DNA of 64,000 nt from Ruegeria lacuscaerulensis ITI-1157 (lineage in GTDB: Bacteria; Pseudomonadota; Alphaproteobacteria; Rhodobacterales; Rhodobacteraceae), in NCBI GenBank assembly GCA_000161775.1, contig GG704596.1, positions 1,087,705 to 1,151,704 on the forward strand, given 5' to 3'. Both the position numbers and the translations under genes were made by a program. Below the pieces are notes generated by a model. That model saw only the letters and a program-made list of their open reading frames with translations, had not been told where the DNA came from and did no database searches. Below are positions 20,512 through 28,908 of the stretch, in pieces. Within the stretch, counting starts at the first letter, position 1; the number at the start of each line of letters is the position of its first letter.

Positions 20512-21360
20512 ATGCCCAAAGGTCTCACTTTTCTGCCATCGCTGGCGCTTGCGGCCGTGATGGCCTTGCCGGTTGCCGCTGAATCCCAGCCGTCGACCGA
20601 CACGGTCGTGGCGCGCGTCAACGGCGACGAGATCACCTTGGGCCATGTCATCGCCACCGCGGCCAGCCTGCCGCCGCAATATCAGCAGCTGGACGACGAG
20701 GTGCTGTACCAGTTCATCGTCGAGCAGCTGATCCAGCAGCAATTGCTGAGCCAAGAGCAGGAAGGCCTGACTCGCCTGAACGCGCTGATGCTGGAAAACG
20801 AGGAACGCTCGTTGAAGGCGGTGCAGACGGTGAACCAGATCACCGATGCCCAGGTGACCGACGATGCGATCCAGGCCGCCTATGACGCGCAGTTCGCCGA
20901 GTTCCAGGGCGAGGATGAGTTCAACGCCAGCCACATTCTGGTCGCGACCGAGGAAGAAGCCAAAGAAATCAAGGCGCAACTGGATGACGGCGCCGATTTT
21001 GCCGAGCTGGCCAAAGAGAAATCCACCGGTCCGTCCGGTCCCAATGGCGGCGCGCTGGGCTGGTTCGGCAAGGGCCAGATGGTGCCCGAGTTCGAACAGG
21101 CCGTGATCGGGCTGGAAAAAGGTCAGGTCTCGGACCCGGTGCAGACCCAGTTCGGATGGCATGTGGTGATCCTGAACGACAAGCGCAAATCCGAAGCGCC
21201 CGAGCTGGCCGAAGTGCGCGATGAGCTGGCGCAATCCGTCCGTCAGGAGGCCATTCAGGCCAAGATCGACGAACTGACCCAAGCCGGCAACGTCGAGCGC
21301 CCCGAGGTCGAGGGCCTGACCCCGGACGTGGTCCGCAAGCTGGACCTGGTTCAGGAGTAA
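20512..21360 (+). CDS. Parvulin-type peptidyl-prolyl cis-trans isomerase, exported
   Basis: Periplasmic folding factor of the PpiC/SurA/PrsA group. A signal peptide (residues 1-23, ending PVAAES) is followed by an N-terminal chaperone-like helical part and a parvulin domain with NASHILVATEEEA, FAELAKEKSTGPSG, GALGWFGKGQMVPEF and QTQFGWHVVIL. 282 residues. It is divergent from secA, which fits a role in handling exported proteins, and argJ follows after six bases, so the two are probably one transcript. Which client proteins it serves cannot be told. Confidence 0.9.
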   Translation: MPKGLTFLPSLALAAVMALPVAAESQPSTDTVVARVNGDEITLGHVIATAASLPPQYQQLDDEVLYQFIVEQLIQQQLLSQEQEGLTRLNALMLENEERSLKAVQTVNQITDAQVTDDAIQAAYDAQFAEFQGEDEFNASHILVATEEEAKEIKAQLDDGADFAELAKEKSTGPSGPNGGALGWFGKGQMVPEFEQAVIGLEKGQVSDPVQTQFGWHVVILNDKRKSEAPELAEVRDELAQSVRQEAIQAKIDELTQAGNVERPEVEGLTPDVVRKLDLVQE

Positions 21361-21366
21361 CCCGGC

Positions 21367-22593
21367 GTGGCCAAGATCACCAAGGTGTCTCCGCTGGCCC
21401 CTGCGGCCTTTCCTGATCTGCCGGTCATCGACGGTGTGCGGTTCGCCACCGTCGCCGCCGGGGTGCGGTATCAGGGCCGCACCGACGTGATGCTGGCGGT
21501 GCTCGATCCGGGTACCGCGGTTGCGGGGGTGTTCACCCGCTCGGCTACCCGTGCGGCGCCGGTGCTGGATTGCCAGGACAAGATCGGCGGGCCCAGCGAC
21601 GGGCCGGCGGCGATCCTGGTGAACTCGGGCAACGCCAATGCCTTTACCGGGCAGTACGGGCGGGCCTCGGTCGAGCAGATCACCGCAGCCGTGGCGCAGG
21701 CGACCGGTGTGGCGCAGAGCCGTGTGTTCACCTCGTCCACCGGGGTGATCGGCGAGCCGCTGCCGCATGACCGGATCGTGGCCCGGCTGGACGAACTGAC
21801 CGCTGGCCTGCGCGCCGACGCGTTGGAACAGGCCGCGCGGGCAATCATGACCACCGACACCTTCCCCAAAGGCGCCAGCGCGCAGGTCGAGATTGACGGC
21901 AAAACAGTCTCTATTGCAGGGATTGCCAAAGGGTCGGGTATGATCGCACCCGACATGGCGACGATGCTGGTCTATATCTTCACCGATGCGAAGATCGACC
22001 AATCGGCGCTGCAACAGTTGCTGTCCGAGCAGACCGACCGGACCTTCAACTGCATCACCGTAGACAGCGACACCTCGACCTCGGACAGCCTGCTGCTGTG
22101 CGCGACCGGCGCGTCGGGCGTGGAGGCCACCGGCAATGCCGATTTCGCGCGGGCGCTGGAATCGGTGATGCTGGATCTGGCGCATCAGGTGGTGAAGGAC
22201 GGCGAAGGCGCCACCAAATTCGTCGAGATCCGCGTGACCGGCGCCGCCTCGGACGCCGATGCCAAGGTCCACGGCATGGCCATCGCCAATTCACCGCTGG
22301 TCAAGACCGCCATCGCGGGCGAGGACCCGAACTGGGGCCGCGTCGTCATGGCGATCGGCAAATCCGGCGCGGCAGCTGACCGCGACACGCTCAGCATTTC
22401 CTTCGGCGATATTCTCGTGGCCGAAAAAGGCTGGGTCAGCCCGACCTATCGCGAGGAAGACGCCGCCGCCTACATGAAGGGCCAGGAACTGGTGATCGCG
22501 GTCGATCTGGGGCTGGGCGACGGCAAGGCCACCGTCTGGACCTGCGATCTGACCCACGGCTACATCGAGATCAACGCGGATTACCGATCGTGA
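21367..22593 (+). CDS. argJ: Bifunctional ornithine acetyltransferase / N-acetylglutamate synthase ArgJ
   Basis: Transfers acetyl between N-acetylornithine and glutamate in the cyclic arginine pathway. The autocleavage site is clear: PDMATMLVYIFTD with the nucleophile threonine T199, where the precursor splits into alpha and beta chains. Other family motifs are NSGNANAFTG, SSTGVIGEPLP and EDPNWGRVVMAIGKSG. 408 residues; the start is GTG at 21367, six bases after the isomerase stop. mutT follows behind a palindromic element. Whether it also makes N-acetylglutamate from acetyl-CoA cannot be read from sequence. Confidence 0.96.
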   Translation: MAKITKVSPLAPAAFPDLPVIDGVRFATVAAGVRYQGRTDVMLAVLDPGTAVAGVFTRSATRAAPVLDCQDKIGGPSDGPAAILVNSGNANAFTGQYGRASVEQITAAVAQATGVAQSRVFTSSTGVIGEPLPHDRIVARLDELTAGLRADALEQAARAIMTTDTFPKGASAQVEIDGKTVSIAGIAKGSGMIAPDMATMLVYIFTDAKIDQSALQQLLSEQTDRTFNCITVDSDTSTSDSLLLCATGASGVEATGNADFARALESVMLDLAHQVVKDGEGATKFVEIRVTGAASDADAKVHGMAIANSPLVKTAIAGEDPNWGRVVMAIGKSGAAADRDTLSISFGDILVAEKGWVSPTYREEDAAAYMKGQELVIAVDLGLGDGKATVWTCDLTHGYIEINADYRS

Positions 22594-22600
22594 CATCAGA

Positions 22601-22644
22601 GCAATTCCAGCAAAAGTGGAGCCCGGTTTTGCGTCCGGGGTTGC
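22601..22644 (+). repeat. REP-like imperfect palindrome between argJ and mutT
   Basis: Two arms, GCAATTCC..GCAAAA and TTTTGC..GGGGTTGC, can pair with one G-T wobble stretch and small internal loops. The wording closely recalls a palindromic repeat that is scattered through many alphaproteobacterial genomes. It ends five bases before the mutT start, so it occupies the place of the ribosome binding site. Only one copy is present in the window. Confidence 0.5.
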
Positions 22645-22648
22645 GACC

Positions 22649-23047
22649 ATGAAAACGGTTCTCGTCTCTGCCGTTGCCTTGATCGACGTGGATGGGCGGG
22701 TGTTGCTGGCGCAGCGCCCGGAAGGCAAGGCCATGGCCGGGCTGTGGGAATTCCCCGGCGGCAAGATCGAGCCGGGCGAAACCCCCGAGGCCGCCCTGAT
22801 CCGCGAATTGCACGAGGAACTGGGCATCGACACCTGGGCCTCATGCCTTGCACCGCTGACCTTCGCCAGCCACAGCTATGACGATTTCCATTTGCTGATG
22901 CCGTTGTTTGCCTGTCGCAAATGGCAGGGCATCCCGCAGTCGAAAGAGGGTCAGGCGCTGAAATGGGTGCGCGCGAATGACTTGCGGAACTACCCGATGC
23001 CGGCGGCAGATGTTCCGCTGATCCCGATCTTGCGGGATTGGTTGTAA
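22649..23047 (+). CDS. mutT: (Deoxy)nucleoside triphosphate pyrophosphohydrolase, MutT type
   Basis: Nudix hydrolase that removes 8-oxo-dGTP from the nucleotide pool. The Nudix box reads GGKIEPGETPEAALIRELHE, with EELGID following, and the substrate-side segment GLWEFPGG is typical of MutT. 132 residues. The ATG at 22649 is chosen because MutT proteins begin MKTVLVSAVALI here; a GTG at 22616 would translate the palindromic repeat. Same strand as argJ, probably the last gene of that operon. Confidence 0.9.
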   Translation: MKTVLVSAVALIDVDGRVLLAQRPEGKAMAGLWEFPGGKIEPGETPEAALIRELHEELGIDTWASCLAPLTFASHSYDDFHLLMPLFACRKWQGIPQSKEGQALKWVRANDLRNYPMPAADVPLIPILRDWL

Positions 23048-23082
23048 CAATTCGTAAGATTCCGGAAAACATCACGAAAAAG

Positions 23083-23111
23083 TTGACGCTGATCGTCCTT
23101 CTTGTCCTTAA
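23083..23111 (+). promoter_or_regulatory. Possible sigma-70 promoter upstream of the acyl-CoA ligase operon
   Basis: TTGACG at 23083-23088 is a good -35 element; 17 bases later stands CCTTAA, a poor -10. It is the best candidate in the 143-base gap before the gene at 23191. Offered with low confidence. Confidence 0.3.
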
Positions 23112-23190
23112 TCGGGGCAGCGGCGCGCGGGTCTGACCCGGCAGCGCCGTTCCGGCCCAACCCGGGGCCGGATGGGGAGGAGAGATAGAA

Positions 23191-25164
23191 TTGGCTCAGA
23201 CGCAGTCGGGCGCCGAGGGGATGCACTCCCTTCCGGCGCTGCTACACCGCAATGCGACGCAGTTCGGGGATGCCCCGGCCTACCGCGAAAAGGAATTCGG
23301 GATCTGGCAGTGCTGGACCTGGGCGGAAACGGCCGCCGAGATCCGCGCGCTGGCGCTGGGATTCCTGGAGCTTGGCGTTGAAAAGGGCGACCATATCGCC
23401 GTGATCGGGCGCAACCGCCCGGCGCATTACTGGTCGATGGTCGCGGCCCAGATGGTTGGCGCGGTGCCGGTGCCGCTGTATCAGGACGCTGTCGCCGAAG
23501 AGATGGCCTATGTGCTGGAACATTGCGGCGCGAAATATGTGGTCTGCGGCGACCAGGAGCAGGTCGACAAGGTCATCGAGATCCAGCAGGACCTGCACCA
23601 GGTCAAGCACATCCTGTACACCGACAAGCGCGGCATGCGGAAATACGACCACAGCCAGATGAACGCGCTTGAGGACATCATGGCCGAGGGGCGCGCCGGG
23701 CATCACCGGTTCGACGCCGAGCTGGACCGCCGCATCGCCGAGATCACCTATGACGACACCTGCGTGATGCTTTATACTTCGGGCACCACGGGCAAGCCCA
23801 AGGGCGTGGTTCTGTCGAACCGTAACGTGATCGAAAGCGCCAGGAACTCGGCCGAATTCGACCACCTGACCCGGAACGAGGATATCCTGTCCTATCTGCC
23901 GATGGCCTGGGTGGGCGATTTCATCTTCTCGGTCGGTCAGGCCTATTGGTGCGGGTTCTGCGTGAACTGCCCCGAAAGCGCCGACACGATGATGACCGAC
24001 CTGCGCGAGATCGGGCCGACCTATTTCTTCGCGCCGCCGCGCGTGTTTGAGACCCAGCTGACCAACGTGATGATCCGGATGGAGGATGCCAGCCCCCTGA
24101 AGAAGCGGATGTTCCGCTATTTCATGGATCACGCCAAGAAGGTCGGTGGGCGCATTCTGGACGGCAAGCCGGTCAGTTTCATGGACCGTCTGAAATACGC
24201 GATCGGCAATGTGCTGGTCTATGGGCCGCTCAAGGATACGTTGGGCTATAGCCGGATCCGCGTGGGTTACACCGCGGGCGAGGCGATCGGGCCGGAAATC
24301 TTCGAGTTCTACCGCTCGCTGGGGATCAACCTCAAACAGCTGTATGGCCAGACCGAAGCGACCGTGTTCATCACCGTCCAGCCCGACGGCGAGGTGCGGG
24401 CCGACACCGTGGGCGTGCCGGCCCCTGATGTGGAGCTGAAGATCGCAGAGAATGGCGAGATCTTCTATCGCTCGCCCGGCGTGTTCGTCGAATATTACAA
24501 GAACCCCGAATCCACCGCCTCGACCAAGGACCCCGAAGGCTGGGTGGCCACGGGCGACGCGGGCTTCATCGAGGAAAGCAGCGGCCATCTGCGGATCATC
24601 GACCGCGCCAAGGACGTGGGCAAGATGGCCGACGGCTCGATGTTCGCGCCGAAATATGTCGAGAACAAGCTGAAGTTCTATCCCGACATCCTGGAGGCGG
24701 TGCTGTTCGGCAATGGCCGCGACCGCTGCGTGGCCTTCATCAACATCGACCTGACGGCGGTGGGCAACTGGGCCGAGCGCAACAACATCGCCTATGCTTC
24801 GTACCAGGAACTGGCGGGCCATCCGCGGGTGCTGGAGACGATCCGCAGCCATGTGGAAGAGGTCAACAAATCGGTTGCCGCCGACGAGATGCTGTCGGGC
24901 TGCCAGGTGCACCGGTTCGTGGTGCTGCACAAGGAGCTGGACCCCGACGATGGCGAGATCACCCGCACCCGCAAGGTGCGCCGCAAGTTCGTCGAGGACA
25001 AATACGCCGACATCATCGCCGCGCTCTATGACGGGTCCGAGACGGTCTCGACCACGACCGAGGTGACCTATGAGGACGGGCGCAAGGGATCGATCAGCGC
25101 CACGCTGCAGATCGTCGACGTGCCGGTCGTTCCGGTGTCGCATCAGAAGGTGGCCGCGGAATGA
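23191..25164 (+). CDS. Long-chain-type acyl-CoA ligase (AMP-binding enzyme)
   Basis: Activates a carboxylic acid through an acyl-adenylate to its CoA thioester. The 657-residue protein has the AMP-binding motif LYTSGTTGKPKG, LYGQTEATVF, and WVATGDAGFIEE with the hinge lysine/aspartate region IDRAKDVGK. The start is TTG at 23191, eight bases after GGAGGAG; an ATG at 23221 is the alternative. It heads an operon of Liv-type transporter genes on the same strand, with livG 77 bases on. This suggests that the acid being activated is the imported substrate. The chain type (fatty, aromatic or short) is not determined. Confidence 0.87.
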   Translation: MAQTQSGAEGMHSLPALLHRNATQFGDAPAYREKEFGIWQCWTWAETAAEIRALALGFLELGVEKGDHIAVIGRNRPAHYWSMVAAQMVGAVPVPLYQDAVAEEMAYVLEHCGAKYVVCGDQEQVDKVIEIQQDLHQVKHILYTDKRGMRKYDHSQMNALEDIMAEGRAGHHRFDAELDRRIAEITYDDTCVMLYTSGTTGKPKGVVLSNRNVIESARNSAEFDHLTRNEDILSYLPMAWVGDFIFSVGQAYWCGFCVNCPESADTMMTDLREIGPTYFFAPPRVFETQLTNVMIRMEDASPLKKRMFRYFMDHAKKVGGRILDGKPVSFMDRLKYAIGNVLVYGPLKDTLGYSRIRVGYTAGEAIGPEIFEFYRSLGINLKQLYGQTEATVFITVQPDGEVRADTVGVPAPDVELKIAENGEIFYRSPGVFVEYYKNPESTASTKDPEGWVATGDAGFIEESSGHLRIIDRAKDVGKMADGSMFAPKYVENKLKFYPDILEAVLFGNGRDRCVAFINIDLTAVGNWAERNNIAYASYQELAGHPRVLETIRSHVEEVNKSVAADEMLSGCQVHRFVVLHKELDPDDGEITRTRKVRRKFVEDKYADIIAALYDGSETVSTTTEVTYEDGRKGSISATLQIVDVPVVPVSHQKVAAE

Positions 25165-25241
25165 GGCCGGTCGTGCGCCGCTCGGCCTGCGGCCATCGCC
25201 CCGCCCGCCGTCCCGTTCACCTGCAGTTTGAGGAGTAGACG

Positions 25242-26063
25242 ATGCTGGATGCATCCGACGACGGATATGTCACCGAGGATGGCCGCAAGATCGGCGGCGT
25301 GGTGATGGAGATGAAGAACATCACCCTGCGCTTCGGCGGCGTGGTGGCGATCAAGGACATCTCGTTCGACATCCGCGAGGGCGAGATCCGCGCGATCATC
25401 GGTCCGAACGGCGCGGGCAAGTCCTCGATGCTGAACGTGATTTCCGGCTTCTACATTCCGCAGGAGGGCGAGGTCTGGTTCCACGGGGCGAAGCGCCCGC
25501 CGATGAAACCTTATGAGGTGGCCCGCCAGGGCATCGCCCGGACCTTTCAGAACATCGCCCTGTTCGAAGGCATGAGCGTTCTGGACAACGTGATGACCGG
25601 CCGCCTGAACTTCATGAAGACCAACATCCTGCAGCAGGCGATCTGGCGCGGCAAGGCCGAGGCGGAAGAGGTGGAAAACCGCGAAGCGGTGGAGAAGATC
25701 ATCGACTTTCTGGAAATCCAGCACATCCGCAAGACGCCGGTGGCGCGCCTGCCCTATGGCCTGAAGAAACGCGTCGAACTGGCCCGTGCGCTGGCCGCCG
25801 AACCCAAGCTGCTGCTGTTGGACGAGCCGATGGCCGGCATGAACGTCGAGGAAAAAGAGGACATGAGCCGATTCATCCTGGACGTGAACGACGAGTTCGG
25901 CACGACCATCGCCCTGATCGAGCATGACATGGGCGTGGTGATGGACCTGAGCGACCGCGTGGTCGTTATGGATTACGGCAAAAAGATCGGGGACGGCACG
26001 CCCGACGAGGTGCGCAACAACCAGGAAGTCATCGACGCCTATCTGGGGGTCAGCCATGACTGA
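25242..26063 (+). CDS. livG: Liv-type ABC transporter ATPase (LivG)
   Basis: One of two ATPases of the importer. Walker A is GPNGAGKSS, the signature region reads LPYGLKKRVELARALA, Walker B LLLLDEPMAGMN and the switch histidine is in ALIEHDMGVVMDLSDRV. The long insert between Walker A and the signature and the ending DEVRNNQEVIDAYLG are standard for LivG. 273 residues. GAGGAG precedes the ATG. The signature motif is PYGLK rather than LSGGQ, as often found in this subfamily. Encoded with livH, livM, a binding protein and livF. Confidence 0.92.
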   Translation: MLDASDDGYVTEDGRKIGGVVMEMKNITLRFGGVVAIKDISFDIREGEIRAIIGPNGAGKSSMLNVISGFYIPQEGEVWFHGAKRPPMKPYEVARQGIARTFQNIALFEGMSVLDNVMTGRLNFMKTNILQQAIWRGKAEAEEVENREAVEKIIDFLEIQHIRKTPVARLPYGLKKRVELARALAAEPKLLLLDEPMAGMNVEEKEDMSRFILDVNDEFGTTIALIEHDMGVVMDLSDRVVVMDYGKKIGDGTPDEVRNNQEVIDAYLGVSHD

Positions 26064-26092
26064 GCACCGTACGGAATTGAGGGGAGGCGCAG

Positions 26093-27079
26093 ATGCCTGA
26101 TCAGTTGATTTTCGCGATGGAGGTCTTTCTGAACGGCCTCATGGCCGGGGTGCTTTATGCGTTGGTCGCGCTGGGCTTTGTTCTGATCTACAAGGCATCC
26201 GGGATCTTCAATTATGCCCAGGGGGTCATGGCCCTGTTTGCGGCGATGACGCTGGTGGGGATCATGAACGGGCAGGTGCCGTTCGCTCATTTGATCAACG
26301 CCACCTTCGGCACGCATGTCTATACCTTCGGCTGGACGGTACCGGCGTTTCTGGCGATCATTCTGACGATGGGCGTGATGGTTCTGCTGGCCTGGGCGGT
26401 GCAGCGTTTCGTCATGCGCCACCTTGTGGGGCAGGAGCCGATCATCCTGTTCATGGCCACGATCGGCCTGGCCTATTTCCTGGAAGGCGTGGCCGACCTG
26501 ATGTGGGGATCCGAGATCAAGACGCTGGACGTGGGTCTTCCGCAGGGCATCAACACCTGGCTGGACGAGGTGACCTTCGAGATCTTCGGCTATGGCTTCT
26601 TCATCGACAACCTGGATATCTTTGCGTCGATCATCGCGGCGCTGCTGGTGGCCGCGCTGGTGGCATTCAGCCAGTACACCAAGCAGGGCCGCGCCATGCG
26701 CGCCGTGGCCGACGACCACCAGGCCGCGCTGTCTGTCGGCATCTCGCTGAACTTCATCTGGATCATGGTCTGGTCGGTGGCAGGGTTCGTGGCGCTGGTC
26801 GCCGGCATCGTCTGGGGTACCAAGTCGGGCGTGCAGTTCTCGCTGTCGCTGATCGCGCTCAAGGCGTTGCCGGTTCTGATGCTGGGCGGGTTTACCTCGA
26901 TCCCCGGCGCCATCGTCGGCGGACTGATCATCGGCGTGGGCGAGAAGCTGTTCGAGTTCGCCGTGGGCCCGCTGGTAGGCGGCGCGACCGAGAACTGGTT
27001 TGCCTATGTGCTGGCGCTGATCTTCCTGGTGTTCCGGCCGCAGGGCCTGTTTGGGGAGAAGATCATTGAAAGGGTTTAG
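26093..27079 (+). CDS. livH: Liv-type ABC transporter permease (LivH)
   Basis: Integral membrane subunit, 328 residues with about eight hydrophobic segments. The N-terminal motif LMAGVLYALVALGFVLIYKASG and the EAA-like stretch AMRAVADDHQAALSVGI are diagnostic for LivH. GGGGAGGCG stands before the ATG. Its 3' end overlaps the small gene that starts at TTG 27066, so that gene is probably translated by coupling. Confidence 0.93.
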   Translation: MPDQLIFAMEVFLNGLMAGVLYALVALGFVLIYKASGIFNYAQGVMALFAAMTLVGIMNGQVPFAHLINATFGTHVYTFGWTVPAFLAIILTMGVMVLLAWAVQRFVMRHLVGQEPIILFMATIGLAYFLEGVADLMWGSEIKTLDVGLPQGINTWLDEVTFEIFGYGFFIDNLDIFASIIAALLVAALVAFSQYTKQGRAMRAVADDHQAALSVGISLNFIWIMVWSVAGFVALVAGIVWGTKSGVQFSLSLIALKALPVLMLGGFTSIPGAIVGGLIIGVGEKLFEFAVGPLVGGATENWFAYVLALIFLVFRPQGLFGEKIIERV

Positions 27080-27500
27080 GTTAAAAACACTGTATACTTT
27101 TTTTTGCTCCATTGCGGCTACCGTTTTGATCTCTGGTTTCGCTTCGGCAGGATGCACCGCAATCAGTGAACCGGAAGAAAACGCAGGCTTGGAAACGGTC
27201 AAGATTCGCATGCAGGAAAGGCGCTTCCATACCGCCTTTGGGTCTTTTGAAATCGAGGATGCGGCCAAGAAAAGCCTGGCAGATCAGATCTCGAGTTTGT
27301 CCGGCGAGGGGGAACTTAAGTGTGTGACCCTAAGACGCGTTCGCCAGAGCGAATACTTCATCAGTGAAGTCGTGATGTTCGAAAGTGATAACACGATATT
27401 CTATTTCATGGTCTCAGGCGAAACCGCTTCAGATGAATTCCGAATGATCAATATTTGGGCATCTACGGACTTCGACGAAATCAGAGAGCTTTTGTACTGA
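27066..27500 (+). CDS. Small exported protein of unknown function inside the liv operon
   Basis: 144 residues, not recognised. The start is taken as TTG at 27066 with GGGGAGAAG before it; another TTG lies at 27051. A signal peptide ends near SGFASAGC; the cysteine could be a lipid-attachment site, though serine at -3 is atypical. The mature part contains IRMQERRFHTAFGSFEIEDA and a conserved-looking LKCVTLRRVRQSEYF. Base composition is clearly more A/T-rich than in livH and livM, with T runs in the signal region. It overlaps livH by 14 bases and the next small gene by one (TGATG). A role as accessory to the transporter is only inferred from position. Confidence 0.65.
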   Translation: MKGFRLKTLYTFFCSIAATVLISGFASAGCTAISEPEENAGLETVKIRMQERRFHTAFGSFEIEDAAKKSLADQISSLSGEGELKCVTLRRVRQSEYFISEVVMFESDNTIFYFMVSGETASDEFRMINIWASTDFDEIRELLY

Positions 27501-27757
27501 TGACTAAGCTGATCGCCATCATCAACATCATTGCATGGGCCGGGTTCTGGGCGTTTGGGTATATCGCCCTGACATCGGATGATCTGACGGACGGCCAACT
27601 GACCATCGCGGCAATCTTGGCCTTTGCAGGGCTGATCATGGGTATTCTGGCCTATTTGAAACTGGTGCGCGCCTCGGAGGCGAGCGGATATGCCAAACGG
27701 TCCAGCCAACTGGACGCCGAAGCCCGCAACCGGGCGCAGGAACAATGGGGAAAGTAA
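27500..27757 (+). CDS. Small two-helix membrane protein in the liv operon
   Basis: 85 residues with two hydrophobic segments, about 5-24 and 32-53, joined by an acidic turn (TSDDLTDGQL), and a charged C-terminal tail (ASEASGYAKRSSQLDAEA). The start overlaps the previous stop as TGATG; livM follows after three bases with GGGGAAAG between. Similar small membrane proteins next to livM occur in other Rhodobacteraceae as far as I recall, which would argue for a transporter-linked role. Function unknown. Confidence 0.7.
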   Translation: MTKLIAIINIIAWAGFWAFGYIALTSDDLTDGQLTIAAILAFAGLIMGILAYLKLVRASEASGYAKRSSQLDAEARNRAQEQWGK

Positions 27758-27760
27758 GAC

Positions 27761-28837
27761 ATGTTCTATCGTGAGGCCGGAGACTTCAAGACCTCCTACA
27801 GGGACGACAACCAGACTTTCCCGATCAAGTTCGACCGGTATCGGTACTATGTGGTGCTGGCGGTGGCGTTCGGGATCATCCCGTTCATCATCAACGACTA
27901 TTGGGCCAACGCGCTGCTGTTGCCCTTCCTGATCTATGCGATCGCGGCGATCGGGCTGAACATTCTTGTGGGGTATTGCGGGCAGGTTTCCTTGGGCACC
28001 GGCGGGTTCATGGCCGTGGGCGCCTATGCCTGCTACAAGCTGATGACCGCCTTTCCCGACGTGTCGATGTTCATCCATGTGATCCTGGCCGGCGGCATCA
28101 CCGCCATCGTGGGCGTGCTGTTCGGCCTGCCCAGCCTGCGGATCAAGGGGTTCTACCTGGCGGTGGCCACGCTGGCGGCGCAGTTCTTCCTGGTTTGGCT
28201 GTTCAACCGGGTGCCGTGGTTCTACAACTATTCGGCCTCGGGGCAGATCAACGCGCCCGAGCGTGACGTGTTCGGCATCATCATCACCGGCCCCAACGCG
28301 CCGGCCTGGGCCACCTATCTGTTCTGCCTGATCTTCCTGACCGCCTGCGCGATCATCGCCCGCAACCTGACCCGCGGCACCACCGGGCGCACCTGGATGG
28401 CGATCCGCGACATGGACATCGCCGCCGAAATCATCGGTGTGAACCCGCTGCGCGCCAAGCTCAGCGCCTTTGCCGTCAGCTCGTTCTTCGTGGGCGTGTC
28501 GGGGGCGCTGTTCTTCGCCATCTACCTGGGCGCGGTCGAGGTGGGCGAGGCCTTCGGCATCCAGAAATCCTTCCTGGTGCTGTTCATGGTCATCATTGGC
28601 GGGCTGGGCTCGATCTTCGGATCCTTTGCCGGCGCGGCCTTCCTGGTCTTGCTGCCGGTGGTGCTCAAGGTCGTGGGCGCGGACATGCTGGGCTGGCCCA
28701 CCGATATCGTCGCGCATCTGCAGCTGGTGATCGTGGGCGGGCTGATCATCCTGTTCCTGATCCTCGAACCGCACGGGCTGGCGCAGCTGTGGCGCGTCGC
28801 CAAGGAGAAACTGAGACTCTGGCCTTTCCCGCATTAG
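27761..28837 (+). CDS. livM: Liv-type ABC transporter permease (LivM)
   Basis: Second membrane subunit, 358 residues with eight to ten hydrophobic segments. The motifs NILVGYCGQVSLGTGGFMAVGAY and MAIRDMDIAAEIIGVNPLRAKL are characteristic of LivM. The N-terminal 25 residues are soluble and charged, longer than in E. coli. It pairs with LivH in the membrane. The binding-protein gene follows after 71 bases. Confidence 0.93.
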   Translation: MFYREAGDFKTSYRDDNQTFPIKFDRYRYYVVLAVAFGIIPFIINDYWANALLLPFLIYAIAAIGLNILVGYCGQVSLGTGGFMAVGAYACYKLMTAFPDVSMFIHVILAGGITAIVGVLFGLPSLRIKGFYLAVATLAAQFFLVWLFNRVPWFYNYSASGQINAPERDVFGIIITGPNAPAWATYLFCLIFLTACAIIARNLTRGTTGRTWMAIRDMDIAAEIIGVNPLRAKLSAFAVSSFFVGVSGALFFAIYLGAVEVGEAFGIQKSFLVLFMVIIGGLGSIFGSFAGAAFLVLLPVVLKVVGADMLGWPTDIVAHLQLVIVGGLIILFLILEPHGLAQLWRVAKEKLRLWPFPH

Positions 28838-28908
28838 GGACCGGCCCAATCAAGAAAGGGGCGCAAAGCCCGAACCGACATCGGACAAATCAAGGGAGGA
28901 GACACCCG

